From the NCBI GenBank assembly GCA_019359675.1, contig JAHHGX010000065.1, forward strand, positions 248,001 through 312,000: a stretch of 64,000 nt of DNA, in the 5' to 3' direction. Position 1 is the stretch's first letter. Every line of letters starts with the position of its first letter. Source of the DNA: Calothrix sp. FI2-JRJ7 (lineage in GTDB: Bacteria > Cyanobacteriota > Cyanobacteriia > Cyanobacteriales > Nostocaceae). The notes below the pieces were generated by a model. The model searched no databases and was not told where the DNA came from. It saw only the letters and a program-made list of their open reading frames with translations. A program made the translations under genes and the position numbers. Shown in pieces: positions 43,404 through 52,801 of the stretch.

Positions 43404-45167
43404 TTATGCTTGTAATGCTCTAAACTTTGCGTACATACCATTAGGATCTTGTAAAAGTTGATGATGATTACCGATTTCTACGATTTTTCCTTTCTCTAAT
43501 ACTACAATTCGGTTGGCTTTACGAATAGTCGAAAGTCGGTGAGCTACTACAAAGGTTGTACGGTTTTTCATTAAGCGTTCGAGTGCTTGTTGAATTAATG
43601 CTTCGGTTGCGGTGTCTACTGATGCTGTAGCTTCGTCTAATATTAATACTTTGGGATTACGAATTAATGCGCGTGCGATGGCTAGTCTTTGACGTTGACC
43701 TCCCGAAAGTTTAACGCCATTTTCACCAATAAGGGTATCTAGTTGTTGCGGTAAATTAATAATAAATTCTAATGCGTTGGCATCAATAAGGGTTTGTTCT
43801 AGTTGCTTGTCACTAACTCCTTGTAACCCGTAAAGAATATTCTCGCGCACTGTGCCTTCAAAAAGTATCGTTTCTTGGGGGACTATTGAGATAAACTGAC
43901 GATAAGTTCGTAAGTCTAAGTCGCTCATGTCCTGCCCATCTAAATAAATTCTTCCTGCGGTTGGTCGTAAAAAACCAATTATCAGATTTAGCAAGGTAGA
44001 CTTTCCGGCGCCGCTCGAACCGATAATAGCAATTGTCTCATTAGTATTTACTTGAAGAGAAAGATTATCAATCGCTTTATGGTAACAATGGGGATAAGCA
44101 AAACTAACTGCATCGAATAAAAACTCTCCCCGTACTTGGTCAACTATACGCTTACCTTGATTAAGTTCTATATCTGGACATTCTAATATTTCACCTATCG
44201 ACCGAATTGACTCAAACCCCGTACCCATTTGCGGTAGCACTGTGAGTATTTGGACTACAGAGCCAGTAAGTGTATCAAAGTACCCTGCAAGTAACACTAC
44301 ATCACCTGCGGTAATTCCTCCGTAACCTGTATAAGCTAAATAACCTGACGTTACAAGACACACTGCATGAAACAACCGCAATATTACCCAACTTGAGGCG
44401 CCCGTAATTGCATTAATTCCATCTAACCGCATTGCAGCTTTTTTGACTGAGATTAAATGCGAACTTGTACGTTCCATCTCAGTTGCTTCTACTCCATGCG
44501 CGCGCGTCACAGGTACTAGCTTTATCATCTCTATTAAGTGCGCGGACATTACTTCGATTTTTCGCCGAAAATTATGGTTACGCTCAGTTATCGGCGCCTT
44601 CAATACCTGTACTAAAATTACTGCAATTGGAATTGTAATCACAAAGAATAACAAAAACCACGGCGCCCGCATCGCAGTAACTACCACAGAAACTAAAATC
44701 GTTAATAATGCCGCAGGTACAAGCTGAAAAATATAGGTAGTAAGTATTTGAATTTCTTCTACATCTCGCAAAAGCTTAGACTGCAATACACCAGTACTGC
44801 GTTGCTTATAAAATCCAATGCTGAGTTGCTGTAAGTGCTGCGTCAAACTATACCGTAAATTAACTTCCATTTGGCGAGTTGCTGCGCTCATTGCCATAAT
44901 ATGCCAGTAATGAGTTGGTATATTTTGAACAATAGATACAGCTAAAACGGCGCCGTTAAGCCAAAGCTCAGTTAACTCATGTTGTTGAGGTCGAGAAATA
45001 ATATCAACAATATTGGCAAAAACTACGGGACGTATCCACTCTGGACTGTGCTTGATTACATAAAACAGTAGTGATAGTAAAAGCTTGTGCCAATCATGGC
45101 GATATAACAAAAGTAGCGTTTTGAATGGCGCATTACTGCGGTAAAAATTTAAGTTTAACCTAGTCAT
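43404..45167 (-). CDS. ABC transporter (exporter type, fused membrane and ATPase domains)
   Basis: 587 residues. An N-terminal membrane domain with about six helices (20-330) is followed by an ATPase with Walker A GSSGAGKST, the LSGGQRQR signature, Walker B ILDEATASVD and the switch His in VVAHRLSTIRKANR. This is a half-transporter like MsbA/multidrug exporters and works as a homodimer or with a partner in the inner membrane. The substrate is unknown. A truncated paralogue end lies at 39541. The gene holds several GGCGCC sites. Confidence 0.93.
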   Translation of the reverse strand: MTRLNLNFYRSNAPFKTLLLLYRHDWHKLLLSLLFYVIKHSPEWIRPVVFANIVDIISRPQQHELTELWLNGAVLAVSIVQNIPTHYWHIMAMSAATRQMEVNLRYSLTQHLQQLSIGFYKQRSTGVLQSKLLRDVEEIQILTTYIFQLVPAALLTILVSVVVTAMRAPWFLLFFVITIPIAVILVQVLKAPITERNHNFRRKIEVMSAHLIEMIKLVPVTRAHGVEATEMERTSSHLISVKKAAMRLDGINAITGASSWVILRLFHAVCLVTSGYLAYTGYGGITAGDVVLLAGYFDTLTGSVVQILTVLPQMGTGFESIRSIGEILECPDIELNQGKRIVDQVRGEFLFDAVSFAYPHCYHKAIDNLSLQVNTNETIAIIGSSGAGKSTLLNLIIGFLRPTAGRIYLDGQDMSDLDLRTYRQFISIVPQETILFEGTVRENILYGLQGVSDKQLEQTLIDANALEFIINLPQQLDTLIGENGVKLSGGQRQRLAIARALIRNPKVLILDEATASVDTATEALIQQALERLMKNRTTFVVAHRLSTIRKANRIVVLEKGKIVEIGNHHQLLQDPNGMYAKFRALQA

Positions 45168-45203
45168 GGAGTAGTAACAATATATTTACCCATAGGATAG
45201 CGG

Positions 45204-45746
45204 ATGCTGCCAAAATTACGTTTAGCCAAAATGGACGATATAAGTGCTTTACAAGAACTTATTCCTCGCTCTGTTCGCCAATTACAAAAAGATTATTATT
45301 CTCATGAGCTTCGAGAAGGTGCCTTGGGTTCTGTTTTTGGTGTTGATAGCCAGCTTATTAAAGATGGTACTTATTTTGTAGTAGAAAACAATACTGCTAT
45401 AATTGGATGCGGTGGATGGAGTTATCGCAAATTGTTATATGGTAGTGACCAACTCCATACTATAGATGAATTTTCTTTACTTGACCCAAAACTTGACGCA
45501 GCGAGGGTTCGTGCATTTTTCGTAGACCCTAACTATGTTCGCAAAGGTATTGGTACAGCTATTTTAAAAGCTTGCGAAGAAGCTATTATTGTAAATGGTT
45601 ATACCCGTGCTGAGTTGGTCGCTACGTTGACAGGCGAGCCTTTATATACATCATATGGGTATATTGCTGTAGAGCGCTATGATATTGGATTAAAGAATGG
45701 GCTATTTTTGCCTGTTGTGCGAATGTTGAAAAGCTTGGACGTGTGA
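45204..45746 (+). CDS. GNAT-family N-acetyltransferase
   Basis: 180 residues, divergent from the ABC exporter. The acetyl-CoA loop is RAFFVDPNYVRKGIGTAILK, containing the R-x-x-G-I-G pattern. Upstream motifs are LRLAKMDDISALQELIPRSV and YFVVENNTAIIGCGGWSYRK. The acceptor is unknown; GNAT proteins modify small amines or proteins. The frame is intact and of normal length. Confidence 0.88.
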   Translation: MLPKLRLAKMDDISALQELIPRSVRQLQKDYYSHELREGALGSVFGVDSQLIKDGTYFVVENNTAIIGCGGWSYRKLLYGSDQLHTIDEFSLLDPKLDAARVRAFFVDPNYVRKGIGTAILKACEEAIIVNGYTRAELVATLTGEPLYTSYGYIAVERYDIGLKNGLFLPVVRMLKSLDV

Positions 45747-46013
45747 GCAATTTAAACGTATAGGCGCCAAAATCTTCAAATAAATACAAAAACCTCTGTA
45801 AGATAGCTTCTTGTGGGATAAACTCTTGTGGGATGCGCGGTTCGGGATGCCCGCTCCACAAGAGAGATAATTTTTGTGGGTTTACTGCTTTGTTCGGAAT
45901 CAAGCTTAAACATAATGAAGTAGTATATATCCCCTCGCCTCAACTTGATATTTTAATTATTAGTGCTACTCTACTGGAGGCTATATGTAATAAAAAGCAC
46001 GTATTAACTGAAT
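45747..46013. other. Intergenic region with post-genic repeat
   Basis: Near 45808-45864 lies a TCTTGTGGGATGCGCGG type repeat with GGGATGCCCGCTCCACAAGAG, in the usual family. The rest is AT-rich and precedes the DUF2993 gene. No gene. Confidence 0.45.
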
Positions 46014-46811
46014 ATGGAATTGTTGACTATACTTTTGTCTGGGTTACTGGGTTTAATAACTCCTGTTGGACTTGTTGTTGACCGCACCGCAGAAAAGGCA
46101 ATTCGTTCGCAGTTAACTTCTGGACAATTACAAGTGCGTGTGGACAATGCGCCAACGCATCAATTGCTACAAGGGAAAGTTAATCGCGTCAGAATTGCTG
46201 GACGTTCGCTACAATTAAGGCGCCAGGATTTTCGCATCGCAGCGTTGGAGTTAGAAACCGACGCAATTAAATTTAATCTTCAAAGCAGAGGGAAACGACC
46301 TTTTCTTAAGGAGCCTTTGCAAGCTGGTTTTAGGGTGGTTCTTACCGAAGCCGATGTCAATAAGCTTTTACAGTCAGAAACATTCTTATCGCGCATTAGT
46401 AAACTGAACATAGCTTCTATGGGTTCAGTCAATACGGTATCGAACCCTATATACCGTATTGTTAATCCTAGAGTAAAATTTTTAGCCAATCAGCGTGTCA
46501 AGTTACAAGTAGAAATACTGGAGGAGGGTAATAATCAACCACTACTGGTAACGGTAGAAACAGGAATTACGGTAGCAGCAGGAAAAATCCAGCTAATTAA
46601 TCCAGTTGCGCTGATGAACTCAGAACAAGTCCCAGCTCGATTTTTAAATGTTATAGTAAATAACCTTAACCAACGCTTAAACTTACGTAACTTGGAAGCT
46701 GACGGTTTTATAATGCGAATTCTGAAATTTAATATGAACGCTAGTGAGTTAGAAATAGGTGCTTTTGTAAGAATTGAACCTTCTTCAAAATGGTTGAATG
46801 TCAGGTTATAA
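46014..46811 (+). CDS. DUF2993 (LmeA-family) envelope protein
   Basis: 265 residues. A hydrophobic N-terminus (MELLTILLSGLLGLITPVGL) is a signal or anchor. The DUF2993 domain follows: LQVRVDNAPTHQLLQGKVNR, then VRIAGRSLQLR, then FRVVLTEADVNKLLQSE and later LNVIVNNLNQRLNLRNLEAD. LmeA homologues in other bacteria act in cell-envelope lipid or glycolipid assembly; the cyanobacterial role is unknown. It is 64 bases upstream of a GerMN gene, so the two may form an operon. Confidence 0.82.
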   Translation: MELLTILLSGLLGLITPVGLVVDRTAEKAIRSQLTSGQLQVRVDNAPTHQLLQGKVNRVRIAGRSLQLRRQDFRIAALELETDAIKFNLQSRGKRPFLKEPLQAGFRVVLTEADVNKLLQSETFLSRISKLNIASMGSVNTVSNPIYRIVNPRVKFLANQRVKLQVEILEEGNNQPLLVTVETGITVAAGKIQLINPVALMNSEQVPARFLNVIVNNLNQRLNLRNLEADGFIMRILKFNMNASELEIGAFVRIEPSSKWLNVRL

Positions 46812-46875
46812 GTTTCGTCTTCGTGCGGTAAATAGTCATTGTACTCATGGTTCAAAGCGACAAGGAAGGTAAGAA

Positions 46876-47490
46876 ATGAGAGAAGAGCCAAGAAATAAAC
46901 GTATCTCTTCTGGTGTAATTGCGGCAGTCTCCGCTGCGGTTGTAGCTGTCAGTTCTGGCGTAGCTTGGATAACATGGCAAGCCACAAATAATACTCAGCC
47001 TGTCAATCCTCCTAAAAACGGAGTTAGCCAGAATGATACTAAACCGCCAGCGACAAGAGAGCAAACTGCCGAAATCTACTTGCTTAGAGATACTGGTAAA
47101 AATTTAGAATTAGTACCAATACCTGTAAAGGTATCAGCATCTAAAGATAAACCGTCGGAATTTCTACAAGCTGCATTCAATGGTTTATTGACTGCAAAAA
47201 ACGATGGAGACACCAGTAGCACCATTCCATTAGGAACAAAAGTATTAGAAGTCAAAATAGAGAACGATGCTGTTCGGGTAAATTTATCTGAGGAATTTAC
47301 CAGTGGTGGTGGAAGCGCGTCGATGACAGGACGTGTGGGACAAGTTTTGTATACTGCCACTAGCCTGAACCCCAATGCTAAAGTCTACATTGATGTAAAC
47401 GGCAAGCAATTGGATGTTCTAGGTGGGGAAGGTTTAGAATTAGACCAGCCCTTGACTCGTGACAGTTTTGCTAAAAATTACCAGTTGTAA
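46876..47490 (+). CDS. GerMN-domain protein
   Basis: 204 residues. One membrane helix (about 12-34: GVIAAVSAAVVAVSSGVAWI) precedes a linker with Pro/Asn. The GerMN domain (about 65-190) has EIYLLRDTGKNLELVPIPVK, then PLGTKVLEVKIENDAVRVNL and GRVGQVLYTAT. Spore or germination function is not expected in cyanobacteria; the domain is a general envelope module. It follows the DUF2993 gene. Confidence 0.85.
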   Translation: MREEPRNKRISSGVIAAVSAAVVAVSSGVAWITWQATNNTQPVNPPKNGVSQNDTKPPATREQTAEIYLLRDTGKNLELVPIPVKVSASKDKPSEFLQAAFNGLLTAKNDGDTSSTIPLGTKVLEVKIENDAVRVNLSEEFTSGGGSASMTGRVGQVLYTATSLNPNAKVYIDVNGKQLDVLGGEGLELDQPLTRDSFAKNYQL

Positions 47491-47494
47491 CTAT

Positions 47495-47520
47495 GTAGAG
47501 ACGTGACATGTCGCGTCTCT
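47495..47520. repeat. Diverged GTAGAGACG palindrome
   Basis: GTAGAGACGTGACATGTCGC followed by GTCTCT. It is a diverged member of the family at 25512 and 35355, located directly after the GerMN gene. Confidence 0.7.
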
Positions 47521-47544
47521 CCATATACCTACACCCATAATTTT

Positions 47545-47889
47545 TCACTTTGTATTTAAGACGCGAAAGTTTTTGGCTTGCTGTTCGAGTCTGGTCGCGA
47601 GACGGTCACAGACTCGGTTGCAAAGTTCAAAAATCATTTCATCCTCTACCCGGTAGTAGGCACAGGTGCCTTCACTACGACGGCTAAGAATTCCGGCTTG
47701 CCACATCACCTTCAGGTGTTTTGAGACATTCGCCTGAGACGTCTGTGTTGCCTCCACCAATTCTTGTACGCATTTTTCTTCATCCCGCAATAGATGCAAC
47801 AACCTTAGCCGCATTGGTTCACTCAGCAAGCTGAAATATTCCGCGACTTGTTGCACAACTTCTGGCGGTACAGGCAACATTTGTTTCAT
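47545..47889 (-). CDS. ArsR/SmtB-family transcriptional regulator
   Basis: 114 residues. Winged helix-turn-helix: FSLLSEPMRLRLLHLLRDEE, then VQELVEATQTSQANVSKHLK, then QAGILSRRSEGTCAYYRV. Five Cys are spread through it (in EKCVQ, GTCAY, ELCNRVC), which may bind metal or sense redox, but no canonical ELCVCDL site is seen. Targets are unknown. It is convergent with the GerMN gene. Confidence 0.85.
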   Translation of the reverse strand: MKQMLPVPPEVVQQVAEYFSLLSEPMRLRLLHLLRDEEKCVQELVEATQTSQANVSKHLKVMWQAGILSRRSEGTCAYYRVEDEMIFELCNRVCDRLATRLEQQAKNFRVLNTK

Positions 47890-47954
47890 CAGGTTTGACC
47901 CGCAAGACTACACTGAATTAGTGAAAATTACATCTCCGTTATATAGATTAATAC

Positions 47955-48485
47955 CTAATCGGGATTTATTCGCACCAGAGGTTGACCATATTCTACAGGT
48001 TCGCCATTTTGCACCAGAATTTCCATCACAGAGCCAGATATTTCGGCTTCGATTTCATTCATTAGCTTCATGGCTTCGATGATACAAACTGTATCACCTT
48101 TACGTACTCGACCACCGACTTCGATGAAAGGAGCTTCCCCAGGTGCAGACGCGCGATAAAATGTGCCTACCATTGGGGACGTTACTTCAACGAGTTTGGA
48201 ATCGTTGGACGGGAGTGGATTTGTTGGGGGTGCGGTTGCACCATCCACGCGATTAGCAACAGATTCTACCACAGGAGGTGACACTATTACCTGGGGTGTG
48301 GCGGGGTGTGAAATTAATCCTGTGCTGCCTAACCCTGCTTGACCTATCGACAACATTTGATGAGGAGTGCTAACAGCTTTACGTACTGTTATCTCAAAGT
48401 CGTCGCTTTTAAGCGTTACTTCGGCAATATCTGTTTGTGCAATTGTTGTTAATAATAGGCGGATTTCACCAAAGTCCAATGCCAC
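47955..48485 (-). CDS. accB: Biotin carboxyl carrier protein of acetyl-CoA carboxylase
   Basis: 176 residues from a GTG at 48485, giving [20 protein letters not shown] as in cyanobacterial AccB. A longer frame to 48632 is not supported by homology. It carries biotin on the lysine of [12 protein letters not shown] for malonyl-CoA formation in fatty-acid synthesis. A Pro/Thr-rich linker (about 55-95) precedes the biotinyl domain ([20 protein letters not shown]). It lies on the same strand just downstream of efp, the usual cyanobacterial pairing. Confidence 0.93.
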   Translation of the reverse strand: MALDFGEIRLLLTTIAQTDIAEVTLKSDDFEITVRKAVSTPHQMLSIGQAGLGSTGLISHPATPQVIVSPPVVESVANRVDGATAPPTNPLPSNDSKLVEVTSPMVGTFYRASAPGEAPFIEVGGRVRKGDTVCIIEAMKLMNEIEAEISGSVMEILVQNGEPVEYGQPLVRINPD

Positions 48486-48693
48486 AGTTTTTATTACCTC
48501 ATCTAAAATATTCTGTTTGAATGTAGAAATCGCATTTTGAAATGGCGCCATTCCAAATATGTATCGCCTGAAAGTGAGCGAAATTGCACAGACGGTAGGG
48601 AACCGTCCGGGCACATTCGCAGCTAGACACATAACAGGAGCGTACTAGAGTTGACCTATTTTTTTAAATAGAATCTGTACTAAGGCATTTACC

Positions 48694-49251
48694 TTATTCT
48701 CTACCTAAGTACTTATCTTCGCGTGTATCAATGCGGATGCGCTCTCCTTGTGCAATAAACAAGGGAACCATTACCGTGGCGCCTGTTTCTAACTTTGCTG
48801 GTTTACTACCACCAGTAGCTGTATCACCTTTAACACCTGGGTCGGTTTCGATGACTTCGAGTACTACCGAGTTAGGAAGTTCAACATCAAGCACTTGCTC
48901 ATTCCAACGCACAACATTCGCTTCCATACCTTCCTTAAGGTACTTGACTTTATCGCCAATTTGTTGTGCAGTTAATCTACCCTCTTCGTAGGTTTCCATA
49001 TCCATAAACACGTACTCCTCACCTTCTTTATAGGTGTGCTGCATCGTGCTTTTTTCAAGGTTTGCCTGCGGTACGGTTTCACCAGCACGGAAGGTTCGTT
49101 CTACGGTGTTACCACTTTGAGCATTTTTGAGCTTAGTCCGTACAAAAGCGGCGCCTTTACCTGGTTTAACGTGGAGGAACTCCACAACCCGCCATACAGA
49201 CCCGTCTAGTACAATTGAGACACCAGGGCGAAAATCGTTACTGGAAATCAT
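48694..49251 (-). CDS. efp: Translation elongation factor P
   Basis: 185 residues. It relieves ribosome stalling at polyproline stretches. The three-domain protein has the tip loop KPGKGAAF; Lys-32 is the site modified in some bacteria. The middle and C-terminal OB-fold motifs are [20 protein letters not shown] and [20 protein letters not shown]. Length is normal. It precedes accB by about 210 bases, on the same strand. Confidence 0.96.
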   Translation of the reverse strand: MISSNDFRPGVSIVLDGSVWRVVEFLHVKPGKGAAFVRTKLKNAQSGNTVERTFRAGETVPQANLEKSTMQHTYKEGEEYVFMDMETYEEGRLTAQQIGDKVKYLKEGMEANVVRWNEQVLDVELPNSVVLEVIETDPGVKGDTATGGSKPAKLETGATVMVPLFIAQGERIRIDTREDKYLGRE

Positions 49252-49721
49252 GAAACATTCAAATTTTCAAGACAATCGGCATTTATTGTACCCCTCATAA
49301 GGAGAAAATTGTTAATTAGTTGGCAACAAGAGTGTGAGAGTAGGGGGCTATCATTAACTACGGCTAAAAAATACAGCAGCCAGGATAATCAAACTTAATA
49401 GCACTAAAGGCGCCCATAGGTTGGGTATGTCAGATACACTCATAAAGTAATAATTTTTACATCAGTCAAAAAACACCAATTTATAAAGATAATCGATGAA
49501 ATGTAGTACAAAAAAACGTAATCTGATAAGAAGATAGGCAACCGAATTACTGAAGCAACACAGTTAGTTAGAACGCCTAACCATAAATTAATATTACAGA
49601 ATGCGGCGCCTGTAGTTTACAGCGTTGCTGAGGCACAAATTTGTAATCTATAATATTTTATGCCCAATTAAACCTGGCTAGTTCATAATGGTAGTAATAT
49701 TAAAACAATAAAAAATTTTCA
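49252..49721. other. Intergenic region with one possible small ORF
   Basis: About 470 AT-rich bases before the decayed hicBA. It holds a possible 29-residue membrane ORF (49354-49443, complement) and a GGCGCC site at about 49604. Nothing else was seen. Confidence 0.4.
49354..49443 (-). CDS. Possible 29-residue single-membrane-helix protein
   Basis: The complement from the ATG at 49443 gives MSVSDIPNLWAPLVLLSLII, then LAAVFFSRS and a stop. One membrane helix with short polar ends resembles small photosystem or cytochrome subunits, but I cannot match it to a named one. No ribosome-binding site is obvious. It may be real; evidence is limited to its composition. Confidence 0.35.
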   Translation of the reverse strand: MSVSDIPNLWAPLVLLSLIILAAVFFSRS

Positions 49722-49938
49722 ATGACTAAAGAATTTAACGTAATCATACAACGTGACAGTGATGGCTATTTTGTCGCCTCAGTCCCTAATCTTGCTGGAT
49801 GTCATACCCAAGCAAAATCGTGATAACGAACTTATGGAGCGTATTAAAGAAGCTATTGAACTTTGTCTAGAATTTGAACAGGAACAAAGTGAGATATTAG
49901 AATTTGTAGGTGTCCAGAAAGTTTTAGTTCAAGTATGA
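49722..49938 (+). pseudogene. hicB: hicB antitoxin, frameshifted
   Basis: From the ATG it reads MTKEFNVIIQRDSDGYFVAS, then VPNLAGCHTQAKS and a stop. In the next frame it continues NELMERIKEAIELCLEFEQE to 49938. HicB normally runs through this point. One inserted base near TCGTGATAACG breaks it. Its end overlaps the HicA start by 4 bases (ATGA), the usual coupling. Confidence 0.8.
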
Positions 49939-50159
49939 GTAAATTACCCAGTTAAAATGGACGTGAAGTAATTACAGCGTTAGGAAAAGCTGGTTTTAAC
50001 GTTGCAAGAATTCGAGGTAGTCATCATATTCTTATACATAGTGATGGTCGTAGAACCGTTGTCCCGATGCATTCTGGTGAAACAATTGGTACTGGCTGAT
50101 TGTCCCAAATACTGAGTGACTGTCAAATTAGTCGTGAGGAATTTAGACAATTGCTGTAG
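49935..50159 (+). pseudogene. hicA: hicA toxin with two in-frame stops
   Basis: Reading from the ATG gives MSKLPS, a stop, then NGREVITALGKAGFNVARIR, then GSHHILIHSDGRRTVVPMHS, GETIGTG, a stop, and LSQILSDCQISREEFRQLL. HicA has a double-stranded RNA-binding-like fold with the catalytic GSHHI His, still visible. Two nonsense changes make it non-functional. Both members of the pair are therefore dead. Confidence 0.85.
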
Positions 50160-50224
50160 CAAAAAGGTTATGTACTATTGGTTCGTTATATAATTTTTCT
50201 GATACACCAGCGCGCGAAAGCATT

Positions 50225-52741
50225 ATGATATCTCCTGATACTGCGATATGGTTACAGGAACGCACAGCTTTAGGTATTTTATCCCCTACGGTATTGGATG
50301 CTATTGCCGAAGTCATCGAAGAACAAGTTGTACCTGAGCAAACCCAACTTGTAAAAGAAGGAACGGCGCCAACGGCACTGTATATTATTAAAGAAGGTCG
50401 TATTGAAACAAGCAGTACTTCTAATAATGCGGCGCCTTGTTGTGGTTTACTTCCTGGTACTGTTATTAATCTCAAAGACTTTTTACTTCAACAAGATACT
50501 CAATACACAATTACTACTCTAAGTGAATGTGATTTATGGGTAGTTCCAGGGGAGAAATTCCGCGAAATAATTAATCAACATCCAGAAATTGCCCAAGCTG
50601 GAAATATACTACTAAAAGACGAGCTAGCGCAGTTAGCTTCTGCTTTATCTTACGAACAGGAACGTTCGTTAGAATTGCGTCCATACTTAGTAACTAAAGC
50701 TAAACGTGGTATAGTTGGCGCCAGTAGATACGCAACAAAACTACGCTCTCAAATTCGCGAAGCAGCAAATAACCGTAAGTCGGTGTTAGTTTTTGGTGAA
50801 CCTGGTTTAGAAAAAGATAATATTGCCGCTTTAATTCACTACGGCTCAAATTATCGCCGTGAGCCTATTATTAAAATTAATTGTGGTATTCTCCAAACTA
50901 GCGGCGCCGATTTGTTTGGCAGGTATGGTGGTAAACCAGGACTATTAGAATATTTGGGCAATGGAACTTTAGTTCTAAATAATATTCAAGAATTACCAAA
51001 AGAACTTTTTCCAAGTATAAATAATTTAATTAAGAATGGGACTTATAAACCTGTCAACCGCTCTGAAAATATAGAAATCGAATCTAGAGTCAGTAATGCC
51101 CGCATTATTATTGTTTCAGAAAAATCACTACCGCAAGTTGAGCGCGCAGTAGGGACAATAATAAAAGTACCACCGTTACGGGTACGCAAAGCTGATATCA
51201 AAGCGCAGGTTGATTACTATATTAGTTTGTACACAAGCGCACGAGGAATTCCCAAAGCGCGCGTTACACCCGAAGCACTACGTCGGTTACAGTCATATGA
51301 CTTTCCTGGCAACTTAAAAGAGTTAGAAAACTTAGTTGAACGGGCAATAGTTCAAGCACAAGATGAAAATGAACTTACCGAAGAAATCTTTTGGTCAGCA
51401 GACACCAAGAAAAAACGCTTTCGAGTCAATCTATTAAATATATATCCGAATTTACGAAAATTTCTTCGCAGTGACTGGTATCCAGACCGAATAAACTATG
51501 GTTTTACGACTTTTGTTTTTGCTTTTATCGTCCTGGTATTATTTCTCGGACCACAAACGCGCGATAAAAACTTTGTATTAAATTTTTTCTGGTCGTGGTG
51601 GTGGATGGGGTTTTTATTTTTATTTCCTTTCCTTGGACGTATATGGTGCGCGTTTTGCCCGTTCATGATTTATGGTGAAATTACGCAAAAACTCTCACTT
51701 AAATTGTTCCCAAGACAACTTAAAAAATGGCCACGTGAAAAAGCCGAAAAATGGGGAGGTTGGTTTCTATATGGTTTATTTACTCTCATATTTTTGTGGG
51801 AAGAACTTTGGCATTTAGAAAACACCGCGTATTTATCTGGGTGCTTGCTGCTACTTATTACTGCTGGCGCCATGATTTTTTCAGCTATCTTTGAAAGAAG
51901 GTTTTGGTGTCGCTATCTTTGTCCGATTGGAGGAATGAACGGGTTATTCGCAAAACTCTCCATGACCGAACTGCGCGCCCAACAAGGTATTTGTTCAGCA
52001 ACTTGCACCACCTACCAATGCTATAAAGGTGGGCCGCAAAAAGGTGAAGGAATGGAAACGAACGGTTGCCCACTATATTCCCATCCTGCCCAACTCGAAG
52101 ATAACCGTGACTGCGTTTTGTGCATGACCTGTTTAAAAGCATGTCCACACCGTTCAGTTGAATTTAACTTGCGTCCTCCAGGTGTAGAACTATGGACTTC
52201 TCACATACCCCATACATATGAAGTCGCTTTGCTATTTTTAATGTTAGGAGGAGTATATTTACACCGCTTACCCGAAATACAAGCAAAACTTGGTGTAATA
52301 ATTGACTTCAGTCAATTTTGGCAGCATCTAGGATTTTCACTACTAGCTTTAATAGTGCCTGTATTAATCCCCTTTGCTGCATACGGCATAATTAAACTTC
52401 AAAAAATAATTAAAAATCGTAGATTTATTGAACTTGCCTATGGATACTTACCATTAGTTCTAGCAGGTAACTTAGCACATTATCTACGTTTAGGTTTAGG
52501 AGAAGGTGGACGCATATTACCTGTAGCATTTGCAACGTTCGGTTTAAACGGCGAATTTTTACCCGTTGTAGTCGCACATCCTGCGGTAATTGCCTTTTTA
52601 CAAGGTTTTACATTAATATTAGGAGCATTCTTAGCCTTTGTACTGACACAGAAAATAGGGCGCCAACCCATACAAGTATTAATTTGGCAACACCTAGCCA
52701 CAGTAATTTTAACAGTAACCCTGTGGCAGATAATCGTGTAG
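50225..52741 (+). CDS. cNMP-binding / degenerate sigma-54-type AAA / membrane polyferredoxin fusion
   Basis: 838 residues in three parts. 1-140: a cyclic-nucleotide-binding-like domain (ALYIIKEGRI, 51-60). 155-395: an NtrC-type AAA domain in which Walker A is GEPGLEKD (191-198, no GKT/S), Walker B is LVLNNI (249-254, acidic pair lost), and the GAFTGA loop is missing; LPPLRVRKADI-type and PGNLKELENL motifs remain. 420-838: a NapH/NosR/RdxA-like membrane domain with 4Fe-4S motifs CAFCP (475), CRYLCP (562), CSATC and CVLCMTCLKACP (630-641). Cyanobacteria lack sigma-54, so transcription activation is not expected. It probably is a redox membrane protein with a regulatory head. No operon partner is seen. 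Confidence 0.85.
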   Translation: MISPDTAIWLQERTALGILSPTVLDAIAEVIEEQVVPEQTQLVKEGTAPTALYIIKEGRIETSSTSNNAAPCCGLLPGTVINLKDFLLQQDTQYTITTLSECDLWVVPGEKFREIINQHPEIAQAGNILLKDELAQLASALSYEQERSLELRPYLVTKAKRGIVGASRYATKLRSQIREAANNRKSVLVFGEPGLEKDNIAALIHYGSNYRREPIIKINCGILQTSGADLFGRYGGKPGLLEYLGNGTLVLNNIQELPKELFPSINNLIKNGTYKPVNRSENIEIESRVSNARIIIVSEKSLPQVERAVGTIIKVPPLRVRKADIKAQVDYYISLYTSARGIPKARVTPEALRRLQSYDFPGNLKELENLVERAIVQAQDENELTEEIFWSADTKKKRFRVNLLNIYPNLRKFLRSDWYPDRINYGFTTFVFAFIVLVLFLGPQTRDKNFVLNFFWSWWWMGFLFLFPFLGRIWCAFCPFMIYGEITQKLSLKLFPRQLKKWPREKAEKWGGWFLYGLFTLIFLWEELWHLENTAYLSGCLLLLITAGAMIFSAIFERRFWCRYLCPIGGMNGLFAKLSMTELRAQQGICSATCTTYQCYKGGPQKGEGMETNGCPLYSHPAQLEDNRDCVLCMTCLKACPHRSVEFNLRPPGVELWTSHIPHTYEVALLFLMLGGVYLHRLPEIQAKLGVIIDFSQFWQHLGFSLLALIVPVLIPFAAYGIIKLQKIIKNRRFIELAYGYLPLVLAGNLAHYLRLGLGEGGRILPVAFATFGLNGEFLPVVVAHPAVIAFLQGFTLILGAFLAFVLTQKIGRQPIQVLIWQHLATVILTVTLWQIIV

Positions 52742-52801
52742 GGTGCGTTACGCCACGCAAAATCGTCATTTCAAACGAAAAATAAAGTGGCGTAACGCAC
52801 C
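52742..52801. repeat. GGTGCGTTACGCCAC inverted repeat
   Basis: GGTGCGTTACGCCAC (52742-52756) and GTGGCGTAACGCACC (52787-52801) are a perfect 15-base inverted repeat directly after the fusion gene. It is related to the hairpins at 8633-8805. A GTTGGGTGGAGCGGC / CGCAACCCAAC copy follows near 52857-52885. Confidence 0.8.

Noticed and set aside
50225-52741. Sigma-54-dependent transcription activator
   Set aside because: Walker A/B residues and the GAFTGA loop are missing, there is no C-terminal helix-turn-helix, and cyanobacteria lack sigma-54.
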